This document shows positions 1 to 7,845 of a stretch of 33,937 nt of DNA, one piece after another. The notes beneath the pieces are model-generated. The model did no database searches, was not told where the DNA came from, and worked only from the letters and a program-made list of their open reading frames with translations. Source of the DNA: Anaerolineales bacterium UBA7227 (GTDB lineage: Bacteria > Chloroflexota > Anaerolineae > Anaerolineales > Villigracilaceae); NCBI GenBank assembly GCA_002473085.1, contig DKTP01000125.1:1-33937 (forward strand). Reading direction: 5' to 3'. The number at the start of each line of letters is the position of its first letter. Position 1 is the first letter of the stretch. Position numbers and translations under genes: made by a program.

Positions 1-678
1 ATGGGCGGCATCCCGACGAACAAATACGGCGAAGTGGTCATTGACGACAAGAACACGATCTTCCCCGGTCTCTACGCGGCGGGTGAATGCGCCTGCGTCT
101 CCATCCACGGGGCGAACCGCCTCGGGACGAACTCCCTGCTCGACCTGGTGGTATTCGGCAAACACGCGGGGCTCAAAGCCGCCGAATATGCCAAGTCCGC
201 TGACTTCGAGGAACTGCCCGAAAATCCAGAAGCAGACGCGAGGTCCGCGCTGGAGGCGCTACGCACCGGGTCTGGCAAGGAGAACGCCTTCGACATCACC
301 AACGAAATGAAGAAGGTCATGTTCGACGACATCGGCATCTATCGCAACGAGAAGGGGATGCGCGAGGCCGTCGAAAAGATCCGCGAATTGATGGAGCGCT
401 ACAAACACGTCAAAGTGACCGACACGGGCAAGATCTTCAACACCGAGTTGTTGAACGCCTGGGAACTCGGCAACATGCTCGAGATCGCCGAAGTGGTGGG
501 CGAGTGCGCGCTGAACCGTCAGGAGAGCCGCGGCGGACATTCGCGCGAGGACTTCCCGAAACGCGACGATCAGAACTGGCTCAAACACACACTGGCCTGG
601 CAGAAGGACGGCAGGATCGAGATCGGTTACAAGCCGGTGGTGATTACCAAATATCAACCGAAAGAACGAGTTTATTAG
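1..678 (+). CDS. sdhA: Succinate dehydrogenase/fumarate reductase flavoprotein subunit, C-terminal part
   Basis: This is the last 225 residues of the FAD-binding catalytic subunit of complex II, which oxidises succinate to fumarate and passes electrons to SdhB. The visible part starts at the MGGIPTN stretch, which in the family follows a His-Tyr in the middle of the protein, so the ATG at position 1 is an internal methionine and the gene is cut by the window edge. The FAD-binding motif GECACVSIHGANRLGTNSLL lies at about residues 28-47, and the family's C-terminal ESRGGHSREDFPKRD stretch at about 175-189 includes the conserved HxREDxP. The gene ends 10 bases before sdhB, so the two form an operon. 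Identity is secure; only the length is unknown. Confidence 0.97.
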   Translation: MGGIPTNKYGEVVIDDKNTIFPGLYAAGECACVSIHGANRLGTNSLLDLVVFGKHAGLKAAEYAKSADFEELPENPEADARSALEALRTGSGKENAFDITNEMKKVMFDDIGIYRNEKGMREAVEKIRELMERYKHVKVTDTGKIFNTELLNAWELGNMLEIAEVVGECALNRQESRGGHSREDFPKRDDQNWLKHTLAWQKDGRIEIGYKPVVITKYQPKERVY

Positions 679-688
679 CGAGGCCGAC

Positions 689-1399
689 ATGGATGTGACG
701 CTTAAAATCTTCCGCTACAACCCTGAAAAGGACAAAAGCTTTCACTACGAGACCTACGTCATCGAAAACGCGCACGAGACCGACCGCGTGCTCGACCTGC
801 TCGAACACGTGAAGGGCTACAACGACGGCACGCTCTCCTTCCGCCGCTCGTGCGCGCACGGCGTCTGCGGCTCGGACGCGATGCGCATCAACGGACGCAA
901 CCACCTGGCCTGCAAGACCCTCGTCCGCGATGTGGGCGACAAGATCACCGTCGAGCCGATCCTCGGCCTGAAAGTGGTCAAAGACCTGATCGTGGACATG
1001 GAACCTTTCTTCGATAATTACAAGAAGGTACTGCCCTGGTTCATCAACGACAGCCCCCTGCCCGAAGACGGACGCGAACGCCTGCAATCGCCCGAGCAGC
1101 GCGTCCGCTTCGACGACGCCACCAAGTGCATCCTGTGCGCGGCCTGCACCACCTCCTGCCCGTCGTACTGGGCCAGCGACGACTACCTCGGTCCCGCCGC
1201 GTTCGTGGCCGCCCACCGCTTCGTCTTCGACAGCCGCGACGAGGCCGCCAGCGAGCGCTTGCAGATCGTCAGCGAAACCAGCGGACTGGCGCGCTGCCAC
1301 ACGATCTTCAATTGCACCATGGCCTGCCCGCGTGATATCCAAATCACAAAGGCCATCGGCGAGTTGAAGATGGCGACGATCACGGGGAAGATCGAGTGA
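689..1399 (+). CDS. sdhB: Succinate dehydrogenase/fumarate reductase iron-sulfur subunit
   Basis: This 236-residue protein carries electrons from SdhA to the quinone site through three iron-sulfur clusters. The N-terminal ferredoxin-like domain has [2Fe-2S] ligands C55, C60 and C75, with Asp63 where many homologues have a fourth cysteine; E. coli SdhB also has Asp there, so this is a known variant. The C-terminal domain has C147, C150, C153 and C157 (CILCAACTTSCP) and C203, C209 and C213 (CHTIFNCTMACP) for the [4Fe-4S] and [3Fe-4S] clusters. Length is normal. It follows sdhA by 10 bases. No membrane-anchor gene follows, so sdhC/sdhD should lie upstream of the window. Confidence 0.97.
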   Translation: MDVTLKIFRYNPEKDKSFHYETYVIENAHETDRVLDLLEHVKGYNDGTLSFRRSCAHGVCGSDAMRINGRNHLACKTLVRDVGDKITVEPILGLKVVKDLIVDMEPFFDNYKKVLPWFINDSPLPEDGRERLQSPEQRVRFDDATKCILCAACTTSCPSYWASDDYLGPAAFVAAHRFVFDSRDEAASERLQIVSETSGLARCHTIFNCTMACPRDIQITKAIGELKMATITGKIE

Positions 1400-1414
1400 T
1401 CAGGAGCCAGCGAG

Positions 1415-1456
1415 CAGTAATCAGTAATCAGTAATCAGTAATCGGTCATCAGTCAG
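1415..1456. repeat. 7-bp tandem repeat (CAGTAAT)n after sdhB
   Basis: Four perfect copies of CAGTAAT (1415-1442) are followed by two degenerate heptamers (CGGTCAT, CAGTCAG). The tract starts 15 bases after the sdhB stop and runs straight into the terminator hairpin. It shares its 7-bp period, but not its sequence, with five other tracts in the window. Confidence 0.9.
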
Positions 1457-1487
1457 GCCGCGTCGAGAAGGCGCGGCCTTTCTTTTT
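1455..1487 (+). terminator. Rho-independent terminator of the sdh operon
   Basis: An 8-bp perfect stem (AGGCCGCG/CGCGGCCT, 1455-1462 with 1472-1479) has a 9-base loop and is followed by TTCTTTTTG. Confidence 0.85.
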
Positions 1488-1516
1488 GCCGACAATTCCA
1501 GCTCCTCGCAATAGTC

Positions 1517-1522
1517 TATAAT
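1517..1522 (+). promoter_or_regulatory. -10 box (TATAAT) of the chagasin-like lipoprotein gene
   Basis: A consensus TATAAT lies 22 bases before the start codon. No good -35 box is visible at 16-18 bases. The ribosome binding site AAGGAG (1534-1539) follows. Confidence 0.5.
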
Positions 1523-1544
1523 AGAGACCATACAAGGAGCCGCC

Positions 1545-1937
1545 ATGAAAAAACTCTTCATCCTGCTTGTCCTTGCATTGACTCTCGCAGCCTGCGGCGG
1601 AAAGCCCGCCGAAACGTCGGAGCCTCCGTTCAACATCTCGGAGGCGGGGAAAACCATCGAGGTCGCGGCAGGGGACGAGTTCAAGATCGTGATCGAATCG
1701 AATCCGTCCACAGGCTACCACTGGGACCTGGTCGGCGCGCTCGACGAGAACATCGTCCAGTTTGCCTCGCGCGATTACCGCGCCGACGAACCCGCCGCGC
1801 CCGGCTCGGGCGGCAGGGACGTGTGGACGTTCAAAGCCGTCGCCGCAGGCGAGACGACCGTCACGCTGGGATATTTCCCGCCTGGCGTGGACGGGACCGC
1901 CGCGCAGGAAGTCACGTTTACCATCGTCGTGAAATAA
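1545..1937 (+). CDS. Lipoprotein with chagasin-like (I42) protease inhibitor domain
   Basis: A 130-residue exported protein. Residues 1-17 are a lipoprotein signal (MKK, hydrophobic core, lipobox LAAC with C17), so the mature protein should be tethered to the membrane outside the cell. The rest matches the chagasin / inhibitor I42 fold: NPSTGY at residues 53-58 (family NPTTGY loop), GSGG at 87-90 before RDVWTFKA, and a third loop around FPPG at 111-114 in place of the usual RPW. Chagasins block papain-family cysteine proteases by inserting these three loops into the active site. RBS AAGGAG lies 5 bases before the ATG. It stands alone between the sdh terminator and an ABC transporter operon. 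The domain is clear; the target protease is unknown. Confidence 0.85.
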   Translation: MKKLFILLVLALTLAACGGKPAETSEPPFNISEAGKTIEVAAGDEFKIVIESNPSTGYHWDLVGALDENIVQFASRDYRADEPAAPGSGGRDVWTFKAVAAGETTVTLGYFPPGVDGTAAQEVTFTIVVK

Positions 1938-1970
1938 CCAACCGCCAATTTTCCCATCCGGGAGGCATCC

Positions 1971-2738
1971 ATGCCTGAAACCCTCATCGAAACGCGCAGC
2001 CTCGTCAAACGCTACGGCGAAAAACTCGCCGTGAACAACGTCTCCTTCGACGTGCAGGGCGGCGAGATTTTCGGCTTCCTCGGTCCCAACGGCGCGGGGA
2101 AGACCACCACCATCAAAATGATCGTCGGCCTGCTGCAGCCCACCTCGGGTTCGGTCAAAGTGGCGGGCTTCGACGTGCAGACCCAGCCGCTTCTCGCCAA
2201 AGCCGCCAGCGGATACGTCCCCGACACGCCCAACCTCTACGCCAAACTGAGCGGGCGCGAACTCCTGCGCTTCGTGGGCGATCTCTACAGCCTCGAGCGC
2301 GGACAGACCGCGCGGCGCATTGACGAACTGCTGCGCGTCCTCGAACTGACCGCGGCCGCCGACGACACGATCGACTCGTACAGCCACGGGATGCAGCAGA
2401 AGACCTCGCTCGCCGCGGCCCTCGTCCACGACCCGCGCGTCCTCGTGCTGGACGAACCCACGGTCGGGCTGGACCCGAAGTCGGCGCGCCTCATCAAAGA
2501 CATCCTCCGCCAGCTCGCGGAGCGCGGCGCGGCCGTCATGCTCTCGACGCACATCCTCGAGATCGCCGAACGCATGTGCGACCGCATCGGCATCATCAAC
2601 AAGGGCGAACTGGTCGCCATCGGCACGATGGACGAACTGCGCCATCTCGGCCGCAGCGGCGAGACCAGCCTCGAAGACATCTTCCTCGGTCTCACGGGCG
2701 GCGCCGAGGAAGCCGCCATCGCAGAGATTTTGAAATGA
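1971..2738 (+). CDS. ABC transporter ATP-binding protein
   Basis: A 255-residue ATPase subunit of an ABC-2-type transporter. Walker A is GPNGAGKTTT at about residues 38-47, the signature motif is reduced to YSHGMQQK near residue 140, and Walker B with the D-loop is VLVLDEPTVGLDPKSA near 160; the switch histidine is in STHILE. RBS GGGAGG lies just upstream. Its stop codon overlaps the next gene's start (ATGA at 2735-2738), so the two are translationally coupled and must form one transporter. The substrate cannot be told from the sequence; the closest general class is the CcmA/YadG-type exporter ATPases. Confidence 0.93.
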   Translation: MPETLIETRSLVKRYGEKLAVNNVSFDVQGGEIFGFLGPNGAGKTTTIKMIVGLLQPTSGSVKVAGFDVQTQPLLAKAASGYVPDTPNLYAKLSGRELLRFVGDLYSLERGQTARRIDELLRVLELTAAADDTIDSYSHGMQQKTSLAAALVHDPRVLVLDEPTVGLDPKSARLIKDILRQLAERGAAVMLSTHILEIAERMCDRIGIINKGELVAIGTMDELRHLGRSGETSLEDIFLGLTGGAEEAAIAEILK

Positions 2739-4498
2739 ACGCGGCGCATCCCACCGAACGGCTCCTCCCCGCCGTCTGGAAATTGCTGGCGCTGCGCGCG
2801 CGCATCGCCTACAACGGTTTCCGTCACGCGAAGATCGCGCGCAAGATCCTCTATATCTTCGTCGCGCTGATCGTCCTCGGTTTCGCGGTTTTCATCTTCT
2901 ACGTCTCCAATCTTCTGCTCGGGTTTTTGCGCTCGCCCGAACTGCGTCAGTACGCGGACCTCGACGCCGCGCCGCTGCTTCAAGCCATCCCCGTGCTTGC
3001 CGTCAGCGGCGTATTCGTCGGTATCCTCTTATCCAGTTTCGGCGTGCTGCTGCAAGCACTCTACCTCTCCGGCGATATGGACTTCCTGCTCGCCTCGCCC
3101 GTCCCCATCCGCGCCGTCTTCGTCGCCAAACTGATCCAGGCCATCCTGCCCAACCTCGGGCTGGCCCTGCTCTTCGGCCTCCCCATCCTGTTCGGACTCG
3201 GCGCGTCGGGCGGCTACAACATCTTCTACTACCCGCTCCTCGTCCTGATATTGATCGCGCTCGCGCTAGCCGCCACAGGACTCTCCTCCCTGGCCGTCAT
3301 GCTCGTCGTGCGCGTCTTCCCGGCGCGCCGCGTGGCTGAGATCGTCGCGTTCGTCAGCGCCCTGTTCGCCATCACCTGCTCACAGGTCGGCAACTTCACC
3401 AACACGCTGCAAGAAGACGTGAACGTCACCGGCGAGCAGGTCGGCGGGATGGCGCGTCTCCTCGTCCGCGCGGACACGCTCTGGCTTCCGCTCAACTGGG
3501 CAGGACGCGGACTCGTGGACTTCGGCGAGGGCCGCTGGCTGACGGGCGTTCCGCTTCTCCTCCTGACCTTCGGGCTGTGCGCGGCCGCCTTCTGGTTTTC
3601 CCTCGTCACAGCGGAACGCTGGTACTACATCGGCTGGGCGGGGATGCAGGCAGTCGCGGCCAAAAAGAAATCGCCGCGCGTCGCCTCCTCCCGCGCGGAC
3701 GCGTCCCCGCCCCTCCCCGCGTGGACGAATCGCCTGCTCAAGCCTCCCGTGCGCGCCATCCTCGGCAAGGACTTCCTCGTCCTGCGCCGCGATCTGCGCA
3801 ACCTCTCGCAGTTGATCTCGCCGTTCGTCTTCGGCATTTTGTACACGTTGATGATCGTCCGCTCGGGCGGCGAGCCGCCGCCGGGCCAGGGCGAAGCGCC
3901 CGCCTGGTTCATGGACGCGTTCCGCTTCGCGCTGACGTTTGGCAACGTGGGCGTGGCGCTCTTCATCGGCTGGATCCTGCTGATGCGCCTGGCTGTGGTC
4001 GGTTTTTCGATGGAGGGGAAGAACTACTGGCTGTTGAAGTCCGCGCCTCTGCGCGCCGCCGATTTGCTGTCCGCCAAATTTTTGATGGCCTACCTGCCCA
4101 GCCTCGTGTTGGGATCGGTCTTCTTTCTCGTCATCTCCTTCATGCAGAAGGTCCCGCCCGACGCGTTCCTGTTCGGCTTTCTCGCCCTGCTCCTTTCCCT
4201 GGCGGGCATGACGGGACTGCTCCTCGGCGCCAGCACGATGGGCGTCAATCTCGATTGGGACGACCCGCGCAAGATGAACGCAGGCCTGCCCGGTTGTCTC
4301 GGACAAATCCTTGCGTTTATCTATTTGCCGGTCGCCTTCCTGTTTTTCATCGCGCCAGCGGCGTTAAGCGCCGCTCTCCAACTGCCGGAGATCGCCGGCT
4401 ACCTTGCGGGGTTGGTCCTCGGCGGCGGGTTCTCCGCCGCGGCCGCCGTCATCCCGTTGAGTCTGGCGAGGAAGAAAGTGGAACGACTGGGAGAGTAA
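2735..4498 (+). CDS. ABC transporter permease, large ABC-2-type
   Basis: A 587-residue multi-spanning protein, the membrane partner of the preceding ATPase. The start is the ATG at 2735, which overlaps the ATPase stop by 4 bases; the same frame is open further upstream, but that stretch is Arg/His-rich antisense-like sequence. Many hydrophobic segments are grouped in two halves, with a hydrophilic stretch (AKKKSPRVASSRADAS, about residues 310-325) between them. The size and two-half layout resemble the large putative ABC exporter permeases (ABC_export type) rather than the usual 250-400-residue ABC-2 permeases. It ends just before a convergent terminator. Substrate unknown. Confidence 0.85.
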   Translation: MNAAHPTERLLPAVWKLLALRARIAYNGFRHAKIARKILYIFVALIVLGFAVFIFYVSNLLLGFLRSPELRQYADLDAAPLLQAIPVLAVSGVFVGILLSSFGVLLQALYLSGDMDFLLASPVPIRAVFVAKLIQAILPNLGLALLFGLPILFGLGASGGYNIFYYPLLVLILIALALAATGLSSLAVMLVVRVFPARRVAEIVAFVSALFAITCSQVGNFTNTLQEDVNVTGEQVGGMARLLVRADTLWLPLNWAGRGLVDFGEGRWLTGVPLLLLTFGLCAAAFWFSLVTAERWYYIGWAGMQAVAAKKKSPRVASSRADASPPLPAWTNRLLKPPVRAILGKDFLVLRRDLRNLSQLISPFVFGILYTLMIVRSGGEPPPGQGEAPAWFMDAFRFALTFGNVGVALFIGWILLMRLAVVGFSMEGKNYWLLKSAPLRAADLLSAKFLMAYLPSLVLGSVFFLVISFMQKVPPDAFLFGFLALLLSLAGMTGLLLGASTMGVNLDWDDPRKMNAGLPGCLGQILAFIYLPVAFLFFIAPAALSAALQLPEIAGYLAGLVLGGGFSAAAAVIPLSLARKKVERLGE

Positions 4499-4511
4499 CT
4501 TAAACAAACCG

Positions 4512-4542
4512 AATCCCCCGCCTCTTTGCGAGGCGGGGGATT
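4512..4542. terminator. Bidirectional terminator hairpin
   Basis: A 13-bp perfect stem (AATCCCCCGCCTC/GAGGCGGGGGATT) with a TTTGC loop lies between two convergent genes. The T-rich flank is better on the minus strand (CGGTTTGTTT) than on the plus strand. Confidence 0.8.
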
Positions 4543-4565
4543 TCACTGATCGTTGCATTTTCGCG

Positions 4566-4964
4566 TCAACTGCCCTGCTCAGGCGTCTTCGGCGGCGCGG
4601 ACGCGTCCACGGGCGCGGCCGGTTTGGGGTCGGCCGCGAGGCGGGCGTTTCGTCCTCCCAGCCAGTAGGCGCCGTAGAGAAGTCCGAAGAACAGGAGCCA
4701 CTTCAGCAGTCCGCCGAAGAGGAAGAGTCCGCTAAACGGGAAGAAGCCGCGTCCGGGCATCATCGGATATCCCTGGTTGCCAAAGCCGGGATTCATGCGC
4801 GGATGCATCTGCCAGCCGTCGTAACGCGGCCCCATCATCGGGCCGTTCCAGGCCGGGGCGGCCGCGAAGCCGTGAGAGCGCCACATAAATCCGAACATGC
4901 CGAAGGCGGCGATCACGACCAGCGCCAGCAGGATGCCGAGAATCCATTTCCAAGCGTTACTCAT
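4566..4964 (-). CDS. Small membrane protein of unknown function, Met/Gly/Pro-rich
   Basis: A 132-residue protein I do not recognise. Residues 7-27 form a first membrane helix, 30-75 are a polar loop rich in Met, Gly, Pro, Trp and Arg (MMGPRYDGW, MHPRMNPGF, YPMMPGRGF), 76-103 a second membrane helix, and the tail is Pro/Ala-rich (APVDASAPPKTPEQ). The loop, with its repeated methionines and two histidines, might bind a metal such as copper, but this is inference only. RBS AAAGGAGA lies 6 bases upstream of the ATG. It stands alone, convergent to the ABC permease and divergent from the CcmC-like gene. Confidence 0.75.
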   Translation of the reverse strand: MSNAWKWILGILLALVVIAAFGMFGFMWRSHGFAAAPAWNGPMMGPRYDGWQMHPRMNPGFGNQGYPMMPGRGFFPFSGLFLFGGLLKWLLFFGLLYGAYWLGGRNARLAADPKPAAPVDASAPPKTPEQGS

Positions 4965-5029
4965 AAAGGTCTCCTTTCATTGCCGTCATCATACTCCCGG
5001 CATGTAAAAAAATTGTTAAGGAATCGTGT

Positions 5030-5058
5030 TTGTTTCAAAAAGGTTCGCGCGGTACAAT
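5030..5058 (+). promoter_or_regulatory. Sigma70-type promoter for a nearly leaderless mRNA
   Basis: TTGTTT (5030-5035), a 17-base spacer and TACAAT (5053-5058). The ATG at 5065 begins only 6 bases after the -10 box, where transcription itself should start, so the mRNA would have little or no leader; no Shine-Dalgarno is present. This favours the start at 5065 over the upstream in-frame start at 5026. Confidence 0.6.
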
Positions 5059-5064
5059 CCGCCC

Positions 5065-5667
5065 ATGTCCAAACTTCGATCTCCCCTCGTCCTGTTTTTT
5101 GCGACGCTCTTGCTGATCGGCGCGGCGGCGCTTTTGGGTCCCGAGGAAAAGGATCTCGGCGCGAACGTGCGGATCGTGTACCTGCACGGCGCGTGGGTGT
5201 TGACCGCCGAGATCGCCTTCCTCGCCGCGGCTCTCGCGGGACTGATCGGGCTGGCCGCGCGCCGCGACATTTTCCACGCCTGGAGCGCCGCGCTGGGACG
5301 CGCGGGCGTCGTCTTCTGGGTGACGTACCTGCCGCTTTCGCTGCTGGCGATGCAATCCAACTGGAACGGACTCTTCCTCGCCGAGCCGCGCTTCCGCCTC
5401 GCGTTGACCTTCGCGGTCGTCGGCGTTCTCCTGCAAGTCGGGCTGTGGATTCTCGACCTGAACTGGCTGACCTCGCTGGCGAACGTCGCGTTCATCGTCG
5501 CGCTGCGGGTCGTCTTCTCCAGCGCGCAGAACGTCATGCACCCGCCGCCTTCGCCCATCTTCAATTCGGGAAATTTCGCCATCATCGGTTTTTTCGTCGG
5601 ACTGAATTTGCTGACGTGGGTCGCGGGATATTTCCTGACGCGCTGGTTCCTCCTGCGGCAAAACTAA
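5065..5667 (+). CDS. CcmC-like cytochrome c assembly membrane protein, degenerate
   Basis: A 200-residue protein with about six membrane helices. RIVYLHGAWV (residues 36-45) resembles the RIMYIHVP segment of CcmC, and SSAQNVMHPPPSP (about 152-164) resembles the segment around the second conserved CcmC histidine (LHQP), so H41 and H159 could match the two haem-ligand histidines. The tryptophan-rich WWD loop expected between them is only hinted at by NWNGLFLAEPRF (99-110). CcmC/CcsA proteins handle haem for cytochrome c maturation; no other ccm gene is near. It is either a diverged haem-handling protein or a relative with a new role. The start is chosen from the promoter position. Confidence 0.6.
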   Translation: MSKLRSPLVLFFATLLLIGAAALLGPEEKDLGANVRIVYLHGAWVLTAEIAFLAAALAGLIGLAARRDIFHAWSAALGRAGVVFWVTYLPLSLLAMQSNWNGLFLAEPRFRLALTFAVVGVLLQVGLWILDLNWLTSLANVAFIVALRVVFSSAQNVMHPPPSPIFNSGNFAIIGFFVGLNLLTWVAGYFLTRWFLLRQN

Positions 5668-5734
5668 CGCCGTCCCTGGGCAGCCAGGCCGCCGCGCGAA
5701 ATTTTCTTTCGGCGAGTTTCCCTCCAAGAGGCAG

Positions 5735-5740
5735 TATAAT
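5735..5740 (+). promoter_or_regulatory. -10 box (TATAAT) upstream of the XRE-TPR-GNAT-V4R operon
   Basis: A consensus TATAAT lies 36 bases before the first start codon, with no clear -35 box. A GAGGA ribosome binding site precedes the ATG at 5777. Confidence 0.4.
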
Positions 5741-5776
5741 TCGGGCAGTCGCCATCTCCGCCCGCGAGGAATCAAC

Positions 5777-6454
5777 ATGGATACCCGTTCTCAAATCACC
5801 ATCCGCACCAAGAAACTCGGCGTCCTCCTGCGGGACGCGCGCCTGGCCTCGCGCAAGACTTTGCAGGAATGCGCCGAAGCCATCGGCGTGACGAAGGGCG
5901 TTTTTAAAGCCTACGAAGAAGGCCGCCGTTCCCCGTCCCTGCCCGAATTGGAAGCGCTGGTCTATTTCCTGAAACTCCCCATTGACCATTTCTGGGGCAG
6001 CGAGGCCATCTCGGACGACGAGTCCGCCGTCGCGCCGCTCGACCTGCCGCAGCTCCTGCTCCTGCGCCAGCGCATGATCGGCGCGCTGCTGCGACAGGCG
6101 CGCGAGAAGGTCAACAAATCGGTGCGCGAGCTTTCCGCCGAGACGGGCATCCCCGCGAGCCGCATCAAATCCTTCGAACTGGGCGAACGCCCGATCCCCG
6201 TGCCGAATCTCGAGGTCATGCTCGACGCGCTCGGCGCGCGGGTGGACGAGCTGTTCGACCAAAGCGGCCCCGTCGGTCAGTGGATGAGCGAGCAGAAGGC
6301 CATCCGCGATTTCCTGAAACTGCCCCCCGACCTGCGCGGCTTTGCCAGCCAGCCCGTCAACATTCCCTACCTCGAACTGGCGCGCAAACTGAGCGGCATG
6401 TCCAAAGATAAATTGCGCTCGGTGGCCGAAGGCCTGCTCGATATTACTTTCTAG
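5777..6454 (+). CDS. XRE-family transcriptional regulator with two helix-turn-helix domains
   Basis: A 225-residue predicted DNA-binding protein. The first XRE/Cro domain covers about residues 11-72 (LGVLLRDARLASRKTLQECA, then GVTKGVFKAYEEGRRSPSLP), the second about 95-158 (IGALLRQAREKVNKSVRELS, then GIPASRIKSFELGERPIPVP). Both show the Arg, Gln/Glu and Glu-Gly spacing of this fold. A short helical C-terminal part (about 170-225) follows. Tandem XRE domains in one chain could bind a palindrome as a monomer. It is the first gene of a compact four-gene operon, 8 bases before the TPR gene, so it may regulate that operon. No toxin-antitoxin or phage gene is next to it. Confidence 0.85.
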   Translation: MDTRSQITIRTKKLGVLLRDARLASRKTLQECAEAIGVTKGVFKAYEEGRRSPSLPELEALVYFLKLPIDHFWGSEAISDDESAVAPLDLPQLLLLRQRMIGALLRQAREKVNKSVRELSAETGIPASRIKSFELGERPIPVPNLEVMLDALGARVDELFDQSGPVGQWMSEQKAIRDFLKLPPDLRGFASQPVNIPYLELARKLSGMSKDKLRSVAEGLLDITF

Positions 6455-6462
6455 GTCATCTC

Positions 6463-6981
6463 ATGGACAAAGAACCGCAGCAACTTGCCGAAGAGGGGAA
6501 ACGCGCTTTCGCGTCGGGGAACTACGCCGAGGCGGCGCGCCTTTTTGAAGAGGCCGCGCGGGGATTCGCCCTCGCGCAGGACGAGTTGAACGCGGCCGAG
6601 ATGAACAACAACCGAAGCGTGTCCCTGCTCAAAGACGACCAGCCGCAGCAAGCCCTGGACGCCGCGGCCGGCACCGAACGGATCTTCGAGTCCCACGCCG
6701 ACGCGAAACGCCAGGCCATGGCGTTCGGCAACCAGGCCGCCGCGCTGGAGGCGCTCAAGCGTTACGACGAAGCGGTCAAACTCTACGAGCGCGCCGCCGA
6801 ACTCTTCGAGCAGGCGGGCGAAAAAGAGATGCGCGCCCTGGTGTTGAAATCCGTCGCGGCCTGCCGCCTAAAGCAGGGAAAAGTCAGCGACGCGGGGATG
6901 GAGATGCTCGGCGCGCTCGGCGCCGTGGAAAAACCCAGCCTGTTCCAGCGGATATTACGTTTCTTCCTCCGCCTGCGATGA
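6463..6981 (+). CDS. Tetratricopeptide-repeat protein
   Basis: A 172-residue soluble helical protein with about three TPR units: residues 7-40 (GKRAFASGNYAEAARLFEEA), about 46-80, and about 85-120 (ALEALKRYDEAVKLYERAAE). TPRs are scaffolds for protein-protein contact and have no enzymatic activity. The C-terminus (SLFQRILRFFLRLR) is short, basic and amphipathic and might touch the membrane. It starts 8 bases after the XRE gene and its stop overlaps the next start (ATGA at 6978). A role as adaptor between the regulator and the enzymes of the operon is inference. Confidence 0.85.
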   Translation: MDKEPQQLAEEGKRAFASGNYAEAARLFEEAARGFALAQDELNAAEMNNNRSVSLLKDDQPQQALDAAAGTERIFESHADAKRQAMAFGNQAAALEALKRYDEAVKLYERAAELFEQAGEKEMRALVLKSVAACRLKQGKVSDAGMEMLGALGAVEKPSLFQRILRFFLRLR

Positions 6982-7844
6982 TCGGACTGAACCTGCGGAC
7001 GCGCCCCGCGACCGAGCAGGACCGCCAGGCGCTCTCCAACCTGATCTTCCGTCACAACCATGCCCACCGTCACCTCGATTGGCGTCCCCCGCTGGATTGG
7101 CTGGGGTCGCCGCATTTTTGGGTAATCGAGGAAAGCGACCGCATCCTGGCGGCGCTGGCCTGTCCGCCCGACCCGCCGCGTGTGGCCTGGATCCGCCTGT
7201 TCACGTTCAGCGGCTACCTTTCGGGACTGGAAGCCTGGAACGCGCTCTGGGAAGCGGCGCGCGCCGAACTCACGCGAGACGGCGGCGCGCAGGCGGGAGT
7301 CATTGCCATCCACGGCTGGATGCGCGACATCCTCGCCCGCACGGAATTTCGACACACGCATAACATCGTCATGCTCGAATGGCGCGGACAGCCAGCCCTG
7401 CCCGCGTCCCTGCCTGTGGACGTCACGCTGCGCGCCATGACGGAGGCCGACCTCCCGGCCGTGGAGCAGGCCGACGCGGACGCGTTCGCCCCGATGTGGC
7501 GCATCTCTCTGGACCTCCTACGGCGCGCGCTGGCTCAGTCGGCGATCGCCGCCGTCCTCGAATCGCGCGGCCGATTACTCGGTTACCAACTGTCCACGGG
7601 CAAAGCGGACGGGGTCCACCTCGCCCGCCTCGCGGTCAGGAAAGAGGCGCAGGGACGCGGCCTCGGGTCGGCGCTGGTCTCCCATCTCATCGTCCAGATG
7701 CGTCAACGCGGCGCGGGCAACATCTCGGTCAACACGCAGGACGACAACCCCGCCTCGCTGGCCGTGTATCGAAAATTGGGATTCGCCCGCACGGGCGAAT
7801 CGTATCCCGTCTTTTCCACGATTGTGGACGCCGAAGGAGGTTGA
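6978..7844 (+). CDS. GNAT-family N-acetyltransferase, double domain
   Basis: A 288-residue acetyl-CoA-dependent acyltransferase. The C-terminal half (about residues 145-288) is a full GNAT domain: the acetyl-CoA-binding motif is LAVRKEAQGRGLGSALVSHL (R/Q-x-x-G-x-G form), followed by NTQDDNPASLAVYRKLGF. The N-terminal half (about 1-135, RPATEQDRQALSNLIFRHN) has a GNAT-like start but no clear pyrophosphate loop, so it is probably a degenerate copy, as in mycothiol-synthase-like double GNATs. It overlaps the TPR stop by 4 bases (ATGA) and is directly followed by the V4R gene. Substrate unknown. Confidence 0.88.
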   Translation: MIGLNLRTRPATEQDRQALSNLIFRHNHAHRHLDWRPPLDWLGSPHFWVIEESDRILAALACPPDPPRVAWIRLFTFSGYLSGLEAWNALWEAARAELTRDGGAQAGVIAIHGWMRDILARTEFRHTHNIVMLEWRGQPALPASLPVDVTLRAMTEADLPAVEQADADAFAPMWRISLDLLRRALAQSAIAAVLESRGRLLGYQLSTGKADGVHLARLAVRKEAQGRGLGSALVSHLIVQMRQRGAGNISVNTQDDNPASLAVYRKLGFARTGESYPVFSTIVDAEGG

Positions 7845-7845
7845 T

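Noticed and set aside
1415..1456. CRISPR or att-site reading of the CAGTAAT repeats
   Set aside because: The units are 7 bp with no spacers, no cas or integrase gene is near, and other tracts in the window have the same period.
2576..2734. Longer N-terminus for the large ABC permease
   Set aside because: The extension is Arg/His-rich, lies wholly inside the ATPase gene and is unlike a membrane protein; the ATGA overlap at 2735 is the natural start.
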